This document shows positions 1 through 6,043 of a stretch of 6,043 nucleotides of DNA, piece after piece (within the stretch, counting starts at the first letter, position 1; every line of letters starts with the position of its first letter). Origin of the DNA: Chitinophagaceae bacterium (GTDB taxonomy: Bacteria > Bacteroidota > Bacteroidia > Chitinophagales > Chitinophagaceae); the NCBI GenBank assembly GCA_003456175.1, contig DMPB01000211.1:2789-8831 (forward strand), read 5' to 3'. Made by a program: the position numbers and the translations under genes. Under the pieces are notes generated by a model. It was given only the letters and a program-made list of their open reading frames with translations. It made no database searches and was not told where the DNA came from.

Positions 1-1322
1 GCTAATGGCTGGTTGTAGTGTGTAAATGAGGTGATACTATCGCGGTGGGTATAGGTGAACGGACGAATCCAATTGTACTCTACTTGTAAATCTAAGTTGC
101 TGATGCCAGCCACATCGATATACTTGAAACCTAGTTGTGCTGCATGTTTGTTAAGCCAACTACCTTCTCGGTATTTTTTTATGGCATCAAATACAAACTC
201 ATTAATAACTAACTGCCCATATAGCTGCACATTTTTATTGATATTGCTTTTGAAATCGATACCAACGGTGGCCTTATCGGGGCTACCCAAATTGCCTTCA
301 ATAGCTCGGTAGAAAATAACAGGGTTTAAGTATTGTAACTCAAAACCATTGGCACGGCCAAATACCACATTTTCATATAAGCCAATATTTAACCATTTGG
401 CAACGTTGAAACTTATATGGTGCGCCGTCATGTATTTTTTAGGAAGCAATCTATCGGTACCTGTTTTCCGGAACGTTGCAGTCATTTCAGTGAATACATT
501 TTCATAGTCGAACCGCCATACACGTGTTTTTAATTTAAAGAACAGATAAGGAGCACCAAAATCGCTTAAAAATAAACTGCGAATACCGTTACCAAGGTGC
601 AGTTTATCGTAAGCGAACATCATGTTCAATTTATTATTCACTGCACTGAAAGTGATGCCGCCACGTGCATCGAAGTAATCGACTGTATTATTTTCTTGAC
701 TCTTGTAAAAGGCTGCGCCAGGTACTGCGGTGAATTTTTGTACGAACTGGCGTACATACAATGGTTGGCGTTCTTGATTATCGGTGAGGTAAGTGTAGAA
801 GCCTAACTTACCAGCAATATTGCCGCGTACGCTAATACCTCTGGTATTTACGAAAGTGCTACCGGTACCATCGTTCGCATTGCCCATTTGTATGCCCAGT
901 ACCGGATTTACCGCAAGGTGAAAATCGTTCGTGTGTACCTCGAACATATTGCCATGGCTCTTAAAAAAGGTACCCCATAAATTTTTACGACTATTGTAAG
1001 CGTTGTAATTGCTGGTCCATTCGCGGTTGCTTGCCAAAAGGCGTTGAATATTATGACGATCTATAGTACTTAGCGGAATAGGTGCAATGCCTAGTTTATC
1101 AAGGCTATCTATGTAGGCTACACGCTGTGTAACACTGCGGCGTTCGTACATTTTCATGGTTGTGAAGCCCAGCACACTATCGTTACGCAATTTTATATCG
1201 AGCCTGTCAATGAGTTGATATTGTTTGTGGCCAAGCGGTATATAATCGCTTTGAGCTATTAAGTTGCCGAAGCATAAAAACATACTGCCCATCAACAAAC
1301 GCCAATGCTTACTTTGCAGCAT
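1..1322 (-). CDS. RemB/Wzi-like outer-membrane protein, 3' end outside window
   Basis: The minus strand is open without a stop for 440 codons from an ATG at 1322 to the left edge. A TGA two codons upstream fixes the start at or inside this ATG. The N-terminus is a signal peptide: a short basic region (KHWR, residues 5-8), a hydrophobic core (about 9-22) and a likely cleavage near LIAQ-S at 24/25. The rest alternates short hydrophobic and aromatic strands with polar turns, as in an outer-membrane beta-barrel. Stretches such as LHLGNGIRSLFLSDFGAPY (241-259), HHISFNVAKWLNIGLYE (301-317) and YLNPVIFYRAIEGNLGSPD (331-349) resemble Bacteroidota proteins annotated as capsule-assembly Wzi family or gliding protein RemB. 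From family knowledge, Wzi helps attach capsule at the surface and RemB is a mobile surface protein of gliding flavobacteria. Which role applies here cannot be told. Relatives are, from memory, about 550 residues, so roughly 100 or more C-terminal residues are probably missing. The gene is divergent to pyrC. Confidence 0.85.
   Translation of the reverse strand, partial: MLQSKHWRLLMGSMFLCFGNLIAQSDYIPLGHKQYQLIDRLDIKLRNDSVLGFTTMKMYERRSVTQRVAYIDSLDKLGIAPIPLSTIDRHNIQRLLASNREWTSNYNAYNSRKNLWGTFFKSHGNMFEVHTNDFHLAVNPVLGIQMGNANDGTGSTFVNTRGISVRGNIAGKLGFYTYLTDNQERQPLYVRQFVQKFTAVPGAAFYKSQENNTVDYFDARGGITFSAVNNKLNMMFAYDKLHLGNGIRSLFLSDFGAPYLFFKLKTRVWRFDYENVFTEMTATFRKTGTDRLLPKKYMTAHHISFNVAKWLNIGLYENVVFGRANGFELQYLNPVIFYRAIEGNLGSPDKATVGIDFKSNINKNVQLYGQLVINEFVFDAIKKYREGSWLNKHAAQLGFKYIDVAGISNLDLQVEYNWIRPFTYTHRDSITSFTHYNQPL
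1309..1316 (+). promoter_or_regulatory. Candidate -7 element for pyrC
   Basis: TTACTTTG matches the Bacteroidota -7 consensus TAnnTTTG at all but one fixed position and is followed by GCA, as often seen. Transcription would begin around 1321-1325, leaving a leader of about 20 bases before the pyrC ATG at 1345. No clear TTG box lies 17-23 bases upstream. The element falls inside the signal-peptide codons of the opposing RemB-like gene. Confidence 0.4.
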
Positions 1323-1344
1323 AAATCAAAATTGTTTTAAGGTT

Positions 1345-2727
1345 ATGAGTATCCTCATTACAAATATAGGAATTGTTAATGAAGGTAATATTAGCTACGG
1401 TGATGTTTATGTAAAACATGAACGTATCGAAAAAATTGCTGCTAAAATAGAGGTTAAAGCCGATGTGACAGAAATTGACGGAACAGGCTTGTTGTTATTG
1501 CCAGGCGTTATTGATGATCAGGTGCATTTTAGAGAACCTGGGTTAACGCATAAAGCCACTATTCATACCGAAAGTATGGCTGCTGTAGCTGGTGGTGTTA
1601 CTAGCTTTATGGAAATGCCTAACACCATGCCACCGGCATTTACGCAAGCACTGTTAGAACAAAAATATACTACAGCCGCTGCTACATCGGTAGCAAATTA
1701 TTCGTTTTTCATGGGTACTTCTAACGATAATATCGATGAAATTTTAAAGGTCAATGAAAAGAAAAATGAAATATGCGGCGTTAAAATTTTTATGGGTAGT
1801 AGCACGGGTAACCTACTGGTAGATAATATGTTGGCACTAGAAAAAGTGTTTGCAGGTAGCGAGGTGCTAATTGCTACCCATTGCGAAGAGGAAAGTATAA
1901 TTAGAGATAACTTACGTAAATACAAAGCAGATTACAATACCATTCTACCGGCACATCACGCACTTATTCGTAATGAAGAAGCGTGCTTTGAAAGCAGTTT
2001 AAAAGCCATACAGCTAGCACAAAAGCATGGAAGCCGCTTACATATTTTACATATAAGCACGGCTAAAGAGTTGCAATTGTTCAGCAACATGCTGCCATTA
2101 AAAGATAAGCGTATTACCAGCGAAGTATGCGTACATCATTTGCATTTTACTGCTAACGATTACGAAACCCTTGGTAACCGTATCAAATGCAATCCTGCTA
2201 TTAAAGCAGCGCACAATAAGACTGCTTTATGGGAAGCCTTATTAGACGATAGGCTCGATGTTATTGCCACCGATCATGCCCCGCATACCCTAGCAGAAAA
2301 AGGTTTTGAGCGTACTACCGATGGTGTATTAATACCCGTTGAAAACGCTACTTACGAACAATCGCATGCTGGCTTGCCGCTAGTACAACATAGCTTATTA
2401 TTAATGTTGCATTATGTACAACAAGGTAATATTAGCATTGAAAAAGTAGTGCAGAAAATGAGCCATGCTGTTGCCGATTGTTTCGATATCAAGGAACGCG
2501 GCTATTTGCGAGAAGGTTACTTTGCCGACATGGTATTGGTAGATATGCACCAATCGAGCACTGTAACTCCAAAATCACTCTATTACAAATGTGGTTGGAG
2601 CCCACTTGAAGGCTTCACTTTTCCTGCCACCATACACAGTACTTACGTAAATGGTAATCTAGCATATGGAAATGGAGCCGTAGTTGCATCTACAAGAGGT
2701 AAGCGACTCTTATTTGATAGAAAATAA
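1345..2727 (+). CDS. pyrC: Dihydroorotase (pyrimidine biosynthesis)
   Basis: This cytoplasmic amidohydrolase closes N-carbamoyl-L-aspartate to dihydroorotate, the third step of de novo pyrimidine synthesis. The 460 residues fit the class I family. Visible motifs are the first metal motif DDQVHFREPG (57-66), substrate-side MPNT (91-94), GVKIFMG with the probably carboxylated lysine K147, metal histidines H179 (ATHCEE) and H236 (HILHIST), and the catalytic aspartate D310 in IATDHAPH. The usual HxH of the first motif reads QVH, so its first histidine is replaced by Q59. I recall the same DDQVHFREPG in other Bacteroidota dihydroorotases. An insertion-like stretch follows the catalytic Asp (about 319-338). 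The frame stays open 27 codons further upstream, but that part overlaps the divergent gene and lacks family similarity, while MSILITN is a typical N-terminus; hence the start at 1345. An AAGG lies only two bases before the ATG, too close for a good Shine-Dalgarno. It leads a three-gene co-directional run. Confidence 0.95.
   Translation: MSILITNIGIVNEGNISYGDVYVKHERIEKIAAKIEVKADVTEIDGTGLLLLPGVIDDQVHFREPGLTHKATIHTESMAAVAGGVTSFMEMPNTMPPAFTQALLEQKYTTAAATSVANYSFFMGTSNDNIDEILKVNEKKNEICGVKIFMGSSTGNLLVDNMLALEKVFAGSEVLIATHCEEESIIRDNLRKYKADYNTILPAHHALIRNEEACFESSLKAIQLAQKHGSRLHILHISTAKELQLFSNMLPLKDKRITSEVCVHHLHFTANDYETLGNRIKCNPAIKAAHNKTALWEALLDDRLDVIATDHAPHTLAEKGFERTTDGVLIPVENATYEQSHAGLPLVQHSLLLMLHYVQQGNISIEKVVQKMSHAVADCFDIKERGYLREGYFADMVLVDMHQSSTVTPKSLYYKCGWSPLEGFTFPATIHSTYVNGNLAYGNGAVVASTRGKRLLFDRK
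1361..1368 (-). promoter_or_regulatory. Candidate -7 element for the RemB-like gene
   Basis: Read on the minus strand this is TATATTTG, an exact match to the Bacteroidota -7 consensus TAnnTTTG. Transcription would start near 1355, giving a leader of about 30 bases to the ATG at 1322. No TTG-type -33 box is evident at the usual distance. The element lies inside the pyrC coding region, around its sixth to eighth codons. AT-rich sequence can match such a short consensus by chance. Confidence 0.4.
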
Positions 2728-2757
2728 TACTACTTTCATTCGCATACCACGCTGCAT

Positions 2758-4077
2758 ATGCAAATAGATAAAACCACCTTGGCTGATTTAAATATTTTCG
2801 GCAGTGCCGATGATCAGTTGAGTGTATATCAACACATCAACCAATGTCGTACTAATGGCGGTGCATTTTACTTACAACAACTCATGCATAAACCCTTACA
2901 AACGGTAGATGCAATTGAGCAAACGCAGCAATTATTACAACGCATTATAGCTGTACAAAGCGGTTGGCCAACCTACGTTACCAATGGTACCATTATGGTG
3001 GTAGAACGCTTTTACGATGCACCCGTTGGCGATATGCCCATGCATCCTAACTTACTAAATGCTTATGCCTACAAATGGTTAAACAGTGCCGATTATGCCT
3101 TGGTACGCTATAGTATTAAGCACATTGCCGATTTGGTAAAGGGTATGTTGGCGTTACATCATTTACTGCAAAGTGAAGATAACCCTCCGTTACTCAAACA
3201 GCTATTGGCGGAGATTGAACAATTAACTCCATCGGCCCTTGCGGTAAATATTACTGACTATGCAGGCGTAGAAACTCGCAACCCGGTTAAGGTGTTACAA
3301 ATAGGGAACTTTCTACAACGCTTTTATAAACAACAGGCATTAAGCTTGGTAAATGTGTTCAGTAAGTTAGATGCTTATTTTGGAATGGCTAGTGCTGTTG
3401 TGCAATACGGCTACACTTTTCCTAAAGTGAGTGCATCTAGCAAGCCTATGTTAACAGCAACACAACTCTATCATCCTTTACTTCCAACACCAACAGCGTA
3501 CGATGTAGATTTGCTCCAAGCACAAAACTTTCTCTTCTTAACGGGGGCTAATATGGCCGGTAAAAGCACTTTTATTAAAGCTGTTGGTGTAGCAGCGTAT
3601 TTGGCACATATTGGTATGGCAGTACCATCAAAGCAAATGCATATTACCTGCTTAGAAGGACTACTAAGTAATATTCAAATGGCCGATAACCTTATTAAAG
3701 GCGAAAGCTATTTTTTCAACGAAGTACAACATATCAAAAAAACCATTGAAAAAATAAATGATGGAAAGCCTTGGTTAATACTAATAGATGAACTTTTTAA
3801 AGGCACTAACGTGCAAGACGCTATGAAATGCAGCACAGCTGTAATTGAAGGCTTACGCAAAATGCACAACACCATTTTTATTCTTAGTACGCATTTGTAT
3901 GAAATAGCGGAGCATCTTCAGCAGTACAAAAACTTACAATTCCGCTATTTTGAAACCGCGGTAGCCGAAGAACAATTAGTGTTTAGCTATCAATTGAAAG
4001 AAGGCGTAAGTAACGATAGGCTTGGCTATTTAATTTTAAAGCGTGAAGGTGTAGTTCAAATGCTCGAAGCACTGTAA
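2758..4077 (+). CDS. Short MutS-family ATPase without mismatch-recognition domains
   Basis: The 439-residue protein contains only the core/lever and ATPase parts of MutS. The N-terminus (about 5-65, with DLNIF, then CRTNGG and a HKPL segment) resembles the start of MutS core domain III. A helical lever region runs to about 225. The ATPase domain shows Walker A GANMAGKST (263-271), a signature-like GESYFFNEV (315-323), Walker B LILIDE (340-345, D344 and E345) and the switch histidine in STHL (377-380), so ATP hydrolysis should be intact. Full-length MutS is about 850 residues; the mismatch-binding domain I and connector domain II are absent, as are any Smr nuclease domain and membrane segments. 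It is therefore unlikely to be the main mismatch-repair sensor. Similar short paralogues are common in Bacteroidota, without a role that I know of. It starts 30 bases after pyrC and ends 16 bases before rsgA. No Shine-Dalgarno is seen. Family assignment is firm; function is open. Confidence 0.9.
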   Translation: MQIDKTTLADLNIFGSADDQLSVYQHINQCRTNGGAFYLQQLMHKPLQTVDAIEQTQQLLQRIIAVQSGWPTYVTNGTIMVVERFYDAPVGDMPMHPNLLNAYAYKWLNSADYALVRYSIKHIADLVKGMLALHHLLQSEDNPPLLKQLLAEIEQLTPSALAVNITDYAGVETRNPVKVLQIGNFLQRFYKQQALSLVNVFSKLDAYFGMASAVVQYGYTFPKVSASSKPMLTATQLYHPLLPTPTAYDVDLLQAQNFLFLTGANMAGKSTFIKAVGVAAYLAHIGMAVPSKQMHITCLEGLLSNIQMADNLIKGESYFFNEVQHIKKTIEKINDGKPWLILIDELFKGTNVQDAMKCSTAVIEGLRKMHNTIFILSTHLYEIAEHLQQYKNLQFRYFETAVAEEQLVFSYQLKEGVSNDRLGYLILKREGVVQMLEAL

Positions 4078-4081
4078 CAAC

Positions 4082-4089
4082 TACATTTG
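4082..4089 (+). promoter_or_regulatory. Candidate -7 element directly before rsgA
   Basis: TACATTTG is a perfect TAnnTTTG match in the 16-base gap between the MutS-like gene and rsgA. The expected transcription start, a few bases after the G, coincides with the rsgA ATG at 4094, so a transcript from here would be leaderless or nearly so. No convincing TTG -33 box is seen. It may be a chance match within a co-transcribed unit. Confidence 0.35.
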
Positions 4090-4093
4090 TTCT

Positions 4094-5023
4094 ATGTTAA
4101 ATGCAATTGTGTATAAAAGCACAGGTAGTTGGTACGTTGTAAAAGATGAACATGCCCGTGTTTGGCAAGCTCGTATCAGAGGTGTGTTTAAAGTAGAAGG
4201 TATTACAAGTACCAACCCTATTGCAGTTGGCGATGTAGTAACTATTGTTCCAGAAAACGATCTTGAAAATACTGCTACCATTGTGGCTATTGCTGATCGT
4301 ACCAATTACATTGCAAGGCAAAGTCCGCATAACAAAAATCAACATCATATCGTAGCAAGTAATCTTGATCAAACATTACTTTTTGCAACCCTTAGAGATC
4401 CTAAAACATCTACAGGGTTTATAGATCGTTTTTTGATATCGGCAGAAATGTTTCACGTGCCAGCTATCATTGTATTTAATAAAGCCGATGTATATCGAGC
4501 AAAAGAAATGGCTTTATATCATGAATTGCACGAGCGGTACACTCGTATTGGCTATCAGGTGCTGTTATCTAGTACGCACACAGGCGAAGGCGCAAATGCT
4601 GTAAGAACATTATTGCATCAAAAAACCACATTGTTAAGTGGCCATAGTGGTGTTGGAAAATCATCGTTTATTAATTATCTATTTCCTGAGTTTCAGTTAC
4701 GTGTTCAAGAAGTAAGTAAGTGGAGCGGAAAAGGCTTGCATACTACTACGTTCGCCGAAATGTTCGATTTACCGCAAGGTGGTGCTATTATTGATACACC
4801 GGGTGTAAGAGAGTTTGGTTTGATAGATGTTGAACGGCAAGAGCTAAGCCATTATTTTCCTGAAATGTTAGCTACATTATCAGGTTGTCAGTTTAATAAT
4901 TGTTTGCATGTTAACGAGCCTGGGTGCGCTATAAAACAGGCTGTAATAGATGGTATTATTTCTGAAGAGCGCTACGTAAGTTATGTAGGCCTATTAAACG
5001 ATATACCCGAACATAAGTATTAA
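4094..5023 (+). CDS. rsgA: Ribosome small-subunit biogenesis GTPase RsgA
   Basis: RsgA (YjeQ/EngC) is a cytoplasmic GTPase that binds the maturing 30S subunit and releases late assembly factors on GTP hydrolysis. The 309 residues show the whole family layout. An N-terminal OB-fold covers about 1-75, with VGDVVTI at 45-51. The circularly permuted G domain follows, with motifs in the order G4 NKAD (129-132), G5 SS (159-160), G1 GHSGVGKSS (183-191), G2 within HTTT (216-219) and G3 DTPG (234-237). The C-terminal zinc-binding part has the ligand set C265, C270, H272, C278 in the spacing C-x4-C-x-H-x5-C. Length is normal and no key residue is missing. The ATG at 4094 gives the expected N-terminus and lies 16 bases after the MutS-like stop; no Shine-Dalgarno precedes it. 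Expression may come from read-through or from the -7 element at 4082. Confidence 0.97.
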   Translation: MLNAIVYKSTGSWYVVKDEHARVWQARIRGVFKVEGITSTNPIAVGDVVTIVPENDLENTATIVAIADRTNYIARQSPHNKNQHHIVASNLDQTLLFATLRDPKTSTGFIDRFLISAEMFHVPAIIVFNKADVYRAKEMALYHELHERYTRIGYQVLLSSTHTGEGANAVRTLLHQKTTLLSGHSGVGKSSFINYLFPEFQLRVQEVSKWSGKGLHTTTFAEMFDLPQGGAIIDTPGVREFGLIDVERQELSHYFPEMLATLSGCQFNNCLHVNEPGCAIKQAVIDGIISEERYVSYVGLLNDIPEHKY

Positions 5024-5135
5024 CAAATTTAACAACGGTGTTTTTCATCAGTTATTAATACCGCTGCTACCTATCACATAAATATGCGATTGTTAGCCCT
5101 GCTGTAACAAAACATTTTTGCTCAAAATATATCGC
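5024..5135. other. Intergenic region between rsgA and the barrel gene
   Basis: This 112-base AT-rich gap is the longest non-coding stretch in the window. Its right half holds the candidate promoter of the downstream gene. Its left half has only a four-base-pair stem (AACA/TGTT, 5031-5042) running into five T residues, too weak to call a terminator. No RNA gene is recognised. Confidence 0.6.
5090..5120 (+). promoter_or_regulatory. Bacteroidota-type promoter for the barrel gene
   Basis: A TTG (5090-5092) is followed after 20 bases by CATTTTTG (5113-5120), which matches the TAnnTTTG -7 consensus except at its first base. Spacing fits the TTTG/-33 to -7 arrangement known for Bacteroidota. Transcription would start about 5125, giving a leader of about 10 bases to the ATG at 5136. 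It is the only candidate here with both boxes, and it supports that start over the in-frame TTG at 5118, which lies inside the -7 element. Confidence 0.55.
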
Positions 5136-5693
5136 ATGAGAAAAATGTTATTCGCAGCCGCTATTGCAAGTGTTGCAGCTATTTCAAGCGCTAGTGCACA
5201 AAACAAGGCAGTAACTTCTAAAGAGAAGCCCAACATTGTAAAAGTGAATTTATTCAGTGCCATTGTACGTACTGGTAATGTAGCCTACGAAAGAAAAATT
5301 GGTGCTAATACCAGCGTTCAGCTAGGTGCATTTTACACAGGTTTTAAAGCCGATGGTACCGTGTTAAGAGGTTTTGGTATAACACCAGAATTTCGTTATT
5401 ACGCTTCGAATAGTGGCGCCATGCAAGGGTTTTATTTAGCACCATTTGCACGTTACCAAAATTTCCAATTAAAAGATGGTCTTAATAAAGGAACGCTAAA
5501 CACCTTTGGCGGCGGTTTAGTAATTGGTAATCAGTGGGTATATAGCAAAGGCATTACACTCGATGCATTTATTGGCCCTTCATACAATAGCGGAACTGTT
5601 AAAGTGTCTGATGGTACTAACAGCTTCGACTTGCCCGGTGGTATCGATGGTTTTGGTGTAAGGGCTGGCGTAACCGTTGGTATTAATTTTTAA
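5136..5693 (+). CDS. Small outer-membrane beta-barrel protein, DUF3575-like
   Basis: The 185-residue product begins with a clear signal peptide: MRKM, a hydrophobic core (5-17) and a cleavage site after SASA (18-21). The mature part is rich in Gly, aromatic residues and alternating patterns such as VQLGAFYTGF, PEFRYYA, FYLAPFARYQ and GGGLVIGNQW. It ends in VGINF, the aromatic C-terminus typical of proteins folded by the Bam machinery. The segment KVNLFSAIVRTGNVAYERKI (36-55) resembles the start of DUF3575-type barrels of Bacteroidota. At about 164 mature residues, an 8-strand barrel would fit. Function is not known to me; it may be structural. The ATG at 5136 is chosen because it starts the signal peptide and sits just after the promoter; an in-frame TTG at 5118 would only add six residues. 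It appears to be transcribed separately from rsgA and ends in a hairpin overlapping the stop codon. Confidence 0.85.
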   Translation: MRKMLFAAAIASVAAISSASAQNKAVTSKEKPNIVKVNLFSAIVRTGNVAYERKIGANTSVQLGAFYTGFKADGTVLRGFGITPEFRYYASNSGAMQGFYLAPFARYQNFQLKDGLNKGTLNTFGGGLVIGNQWVYSKGITLDAFIGPSYNSGTVKVSDGTNSFDLPGGIDGFGVRAGVTVGINF

Positions 5694-5704
5694 TACCTTA
5701 CGGT
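5673..5704 (+). terminator. Hairpin spanning the barrel-gene stop codon
   Basis: GGTATTAA (5679-5686) and TTAATACC (5690-5697) form a perfect 8-base-pair stem with a TTT loop. Beyond a small internal loop, ACCG (5673-5676) can pair with CGGT (5701-5704). The stop codon TAA (5691-5693) lies in the descending arm. No T-run follows on the plus strand, so it is not a classic intrinsic terminator. It could be a 3'-end stabiliser, a partial terminator before the lipoprotein gene, or a dyad binding site. Confidence 0.4.
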
Positions 5705-5732
5705 AAATCTGTAATCTAATTTCTCAACACTT

Positions 5733-6043
5733 ATGAAATCTATTTTTCCGATAGTAAGCATAACGTGCTTATGGGTGGCAGTTGCTTGCAGTAAGCCAGT
5801 TCCTAACCCTCCACAAGCGCAACCCATAACGCAAACGGTAGCTTTTCGGCTAGCACAAGCAAAATCGTATGATGCGCCTGTGTACAACGGACTCATGGCC
5901 GAGGTGAAACTCACCATTTCAAAAGAGAATATACATACAGGCGCTAATACCATTGTGTGGGATAGTACCATTAATATGCAGCGCATACAGTTGTTTCCGC
6001 AAGCTGTAAGTCCGGCCCTTATTGTAAAAAATATTGGCAACAC
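5733..6043 (+). CDS. Putative lipoprotein, 3' end outside window
   Basis: An ATG at 5733 opens a frame that runs without a stop for 103 codons to the right edge. The N-terminus MKSIFPIVSITCLWVAVACS is a lipoprotein signal: one Lys, a hydrophobic core, and a lipobox-like AVAC with the lipidated cysteine at residue 19. A Pro/Gln-rich linker (KPVPNPPQAQP, 21-31) follows, then a globular part with beta-like segments (TVAFRLAQAK, LMAEVKLTIS, NTIVWDSTINM). The residues after the cysteine are Ser-Lys-Pro, without the acidic residues of the Bacteroidota surface-export signal, so an inward-facing membrane anchor is more likely than surface display. I do not recognise the family. It follows the barrel gene by 39 bases on the same strand, so co-transcription is possible, with the hairpin at 5673-5704 between them. 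The opposite-strand open frame here lacks a protein-like sequence and is taken as a shadow. Confidence 0.75.
   Translation, partial: MKSIFPIVSITCLWVAVACSKPVPNPPQAQPITQTVAFRLAQAKSYDAPVYNGLMAEVKLTISKENIHTGANTIVWDSTINMQRIQLFPQAVSPALIVKNIGN

Noticed and set aside
55..806. Short plus-strand open frames (55-312 and 597-806)
   Set aside because: They lie antisense to the continuous RemB-like frame, and their translations show no protein-like pattern.
1264..1344. A longer pyrC with 27 extra N-terminal residues
   Set aside because: This stretch overlaps the 5' end of the divergent gene, has no dihydroorotase-like sequence and contains the likely pyrC promoter. The ATG at 1345 gives a family-typical N-terminus.
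1698..1925. Minus-strand open frame inside pyrC
   Set aside because: It is antisense to strongly conserved dihydroorotase sequence and is a shadow of it.
2713..2737. TTTG plus TACTTTC as a promoter before the MutS-like gene
   Set aside because: The spacing is only about 14 bases and the -7 element lacks its final G; co-transcription with pyrC is simpler.
4050..4085. Inverted repeat TGTAGTT/AACTACA with a small inner TGCT/AGCA stem around the MutS-like stop
   Set aside because: The 22-base loop and short arms make it only marginally better than chance in AT-rich coding sequence, with no T-run after it.
4081..4372. Two minus-strand open frames over the start of rsgA
   Set aside because: They are antisense to the RsgA OB-fold region and have no recognisable features.
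5031..5045. Possible rsgA terminator (AACA/TGTT stem plus T-run)
   Set aside because: The stem has four mostly A-T base pairs, too weak to support.
5690..6043. Minus-strand open frame reaching the right edge
   Set aside because: The plus strand encodes a convincing lipoprotein signal peptide and open frame over the same bases; the minus translation is unlike a real protein.

Overview
The window looks like chromosomal DNA of a Bacteroidota bacterium, probably near Chitinophagaceae. The grounds are protein resemblance (a RemB/Wzi-like outer-membrane protein, a dihydroorotase with a DDQVHFREPG metal motif, a DUF3575-like barrel), the lack of Shine-Dalgarno sequences, and several TAnnTTTG-type -7 promoter elements. 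Base composition is moderately AT-rich and even throughout. I see no mobile element, CRISPR array, tRNA or rRNA. The assignment rests on recognition, not on a search.

Layout: on the minus strand, from the left edge to 1322, lies a 3'-truncated gene for an exported RemB/Wzi-type outer-membrane protein. Only 22 bases separate its start codon from that of a divergent plus-strand run: dihydroorotase pyrC (1345-2727), a short MutS-like ATPase without mismatch-recognition domains (2758-4077), and the ribosome-assembly GTPase rsgA (4094-5023). These three lie 30 and 16 bases apart and may be partly co-transcribed, although a strong -7 element sits directly before rsgA. After 112 bases with a good promoter comes a small outer-membrane beta-barrel protein (5136-5693). 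It ends in a hairpin that includes its stop codon. A lipoprotein gene (5733 to the right edge) is cut off by the window.

The genes do not form one obvious pathway. The central three are housekeeping or housekeeping-like: pyrimidine synthesis, DNA transactions, and 30S ribosome maturation. The flanking three encode envelope proteins. Coding density is high, and no gene-free stretch exceeds about 112 bases. I found no strong evidence for a new multi-gene system. The points most worth a second look are the promoters apparently embedded in the opposing genes between the RemB-like gene and pyrC, the lost metal-ligand histidine in PyrC, the domain-stripped MutS homologue, and the nearly leaderless promoter arrangement before rsgA.
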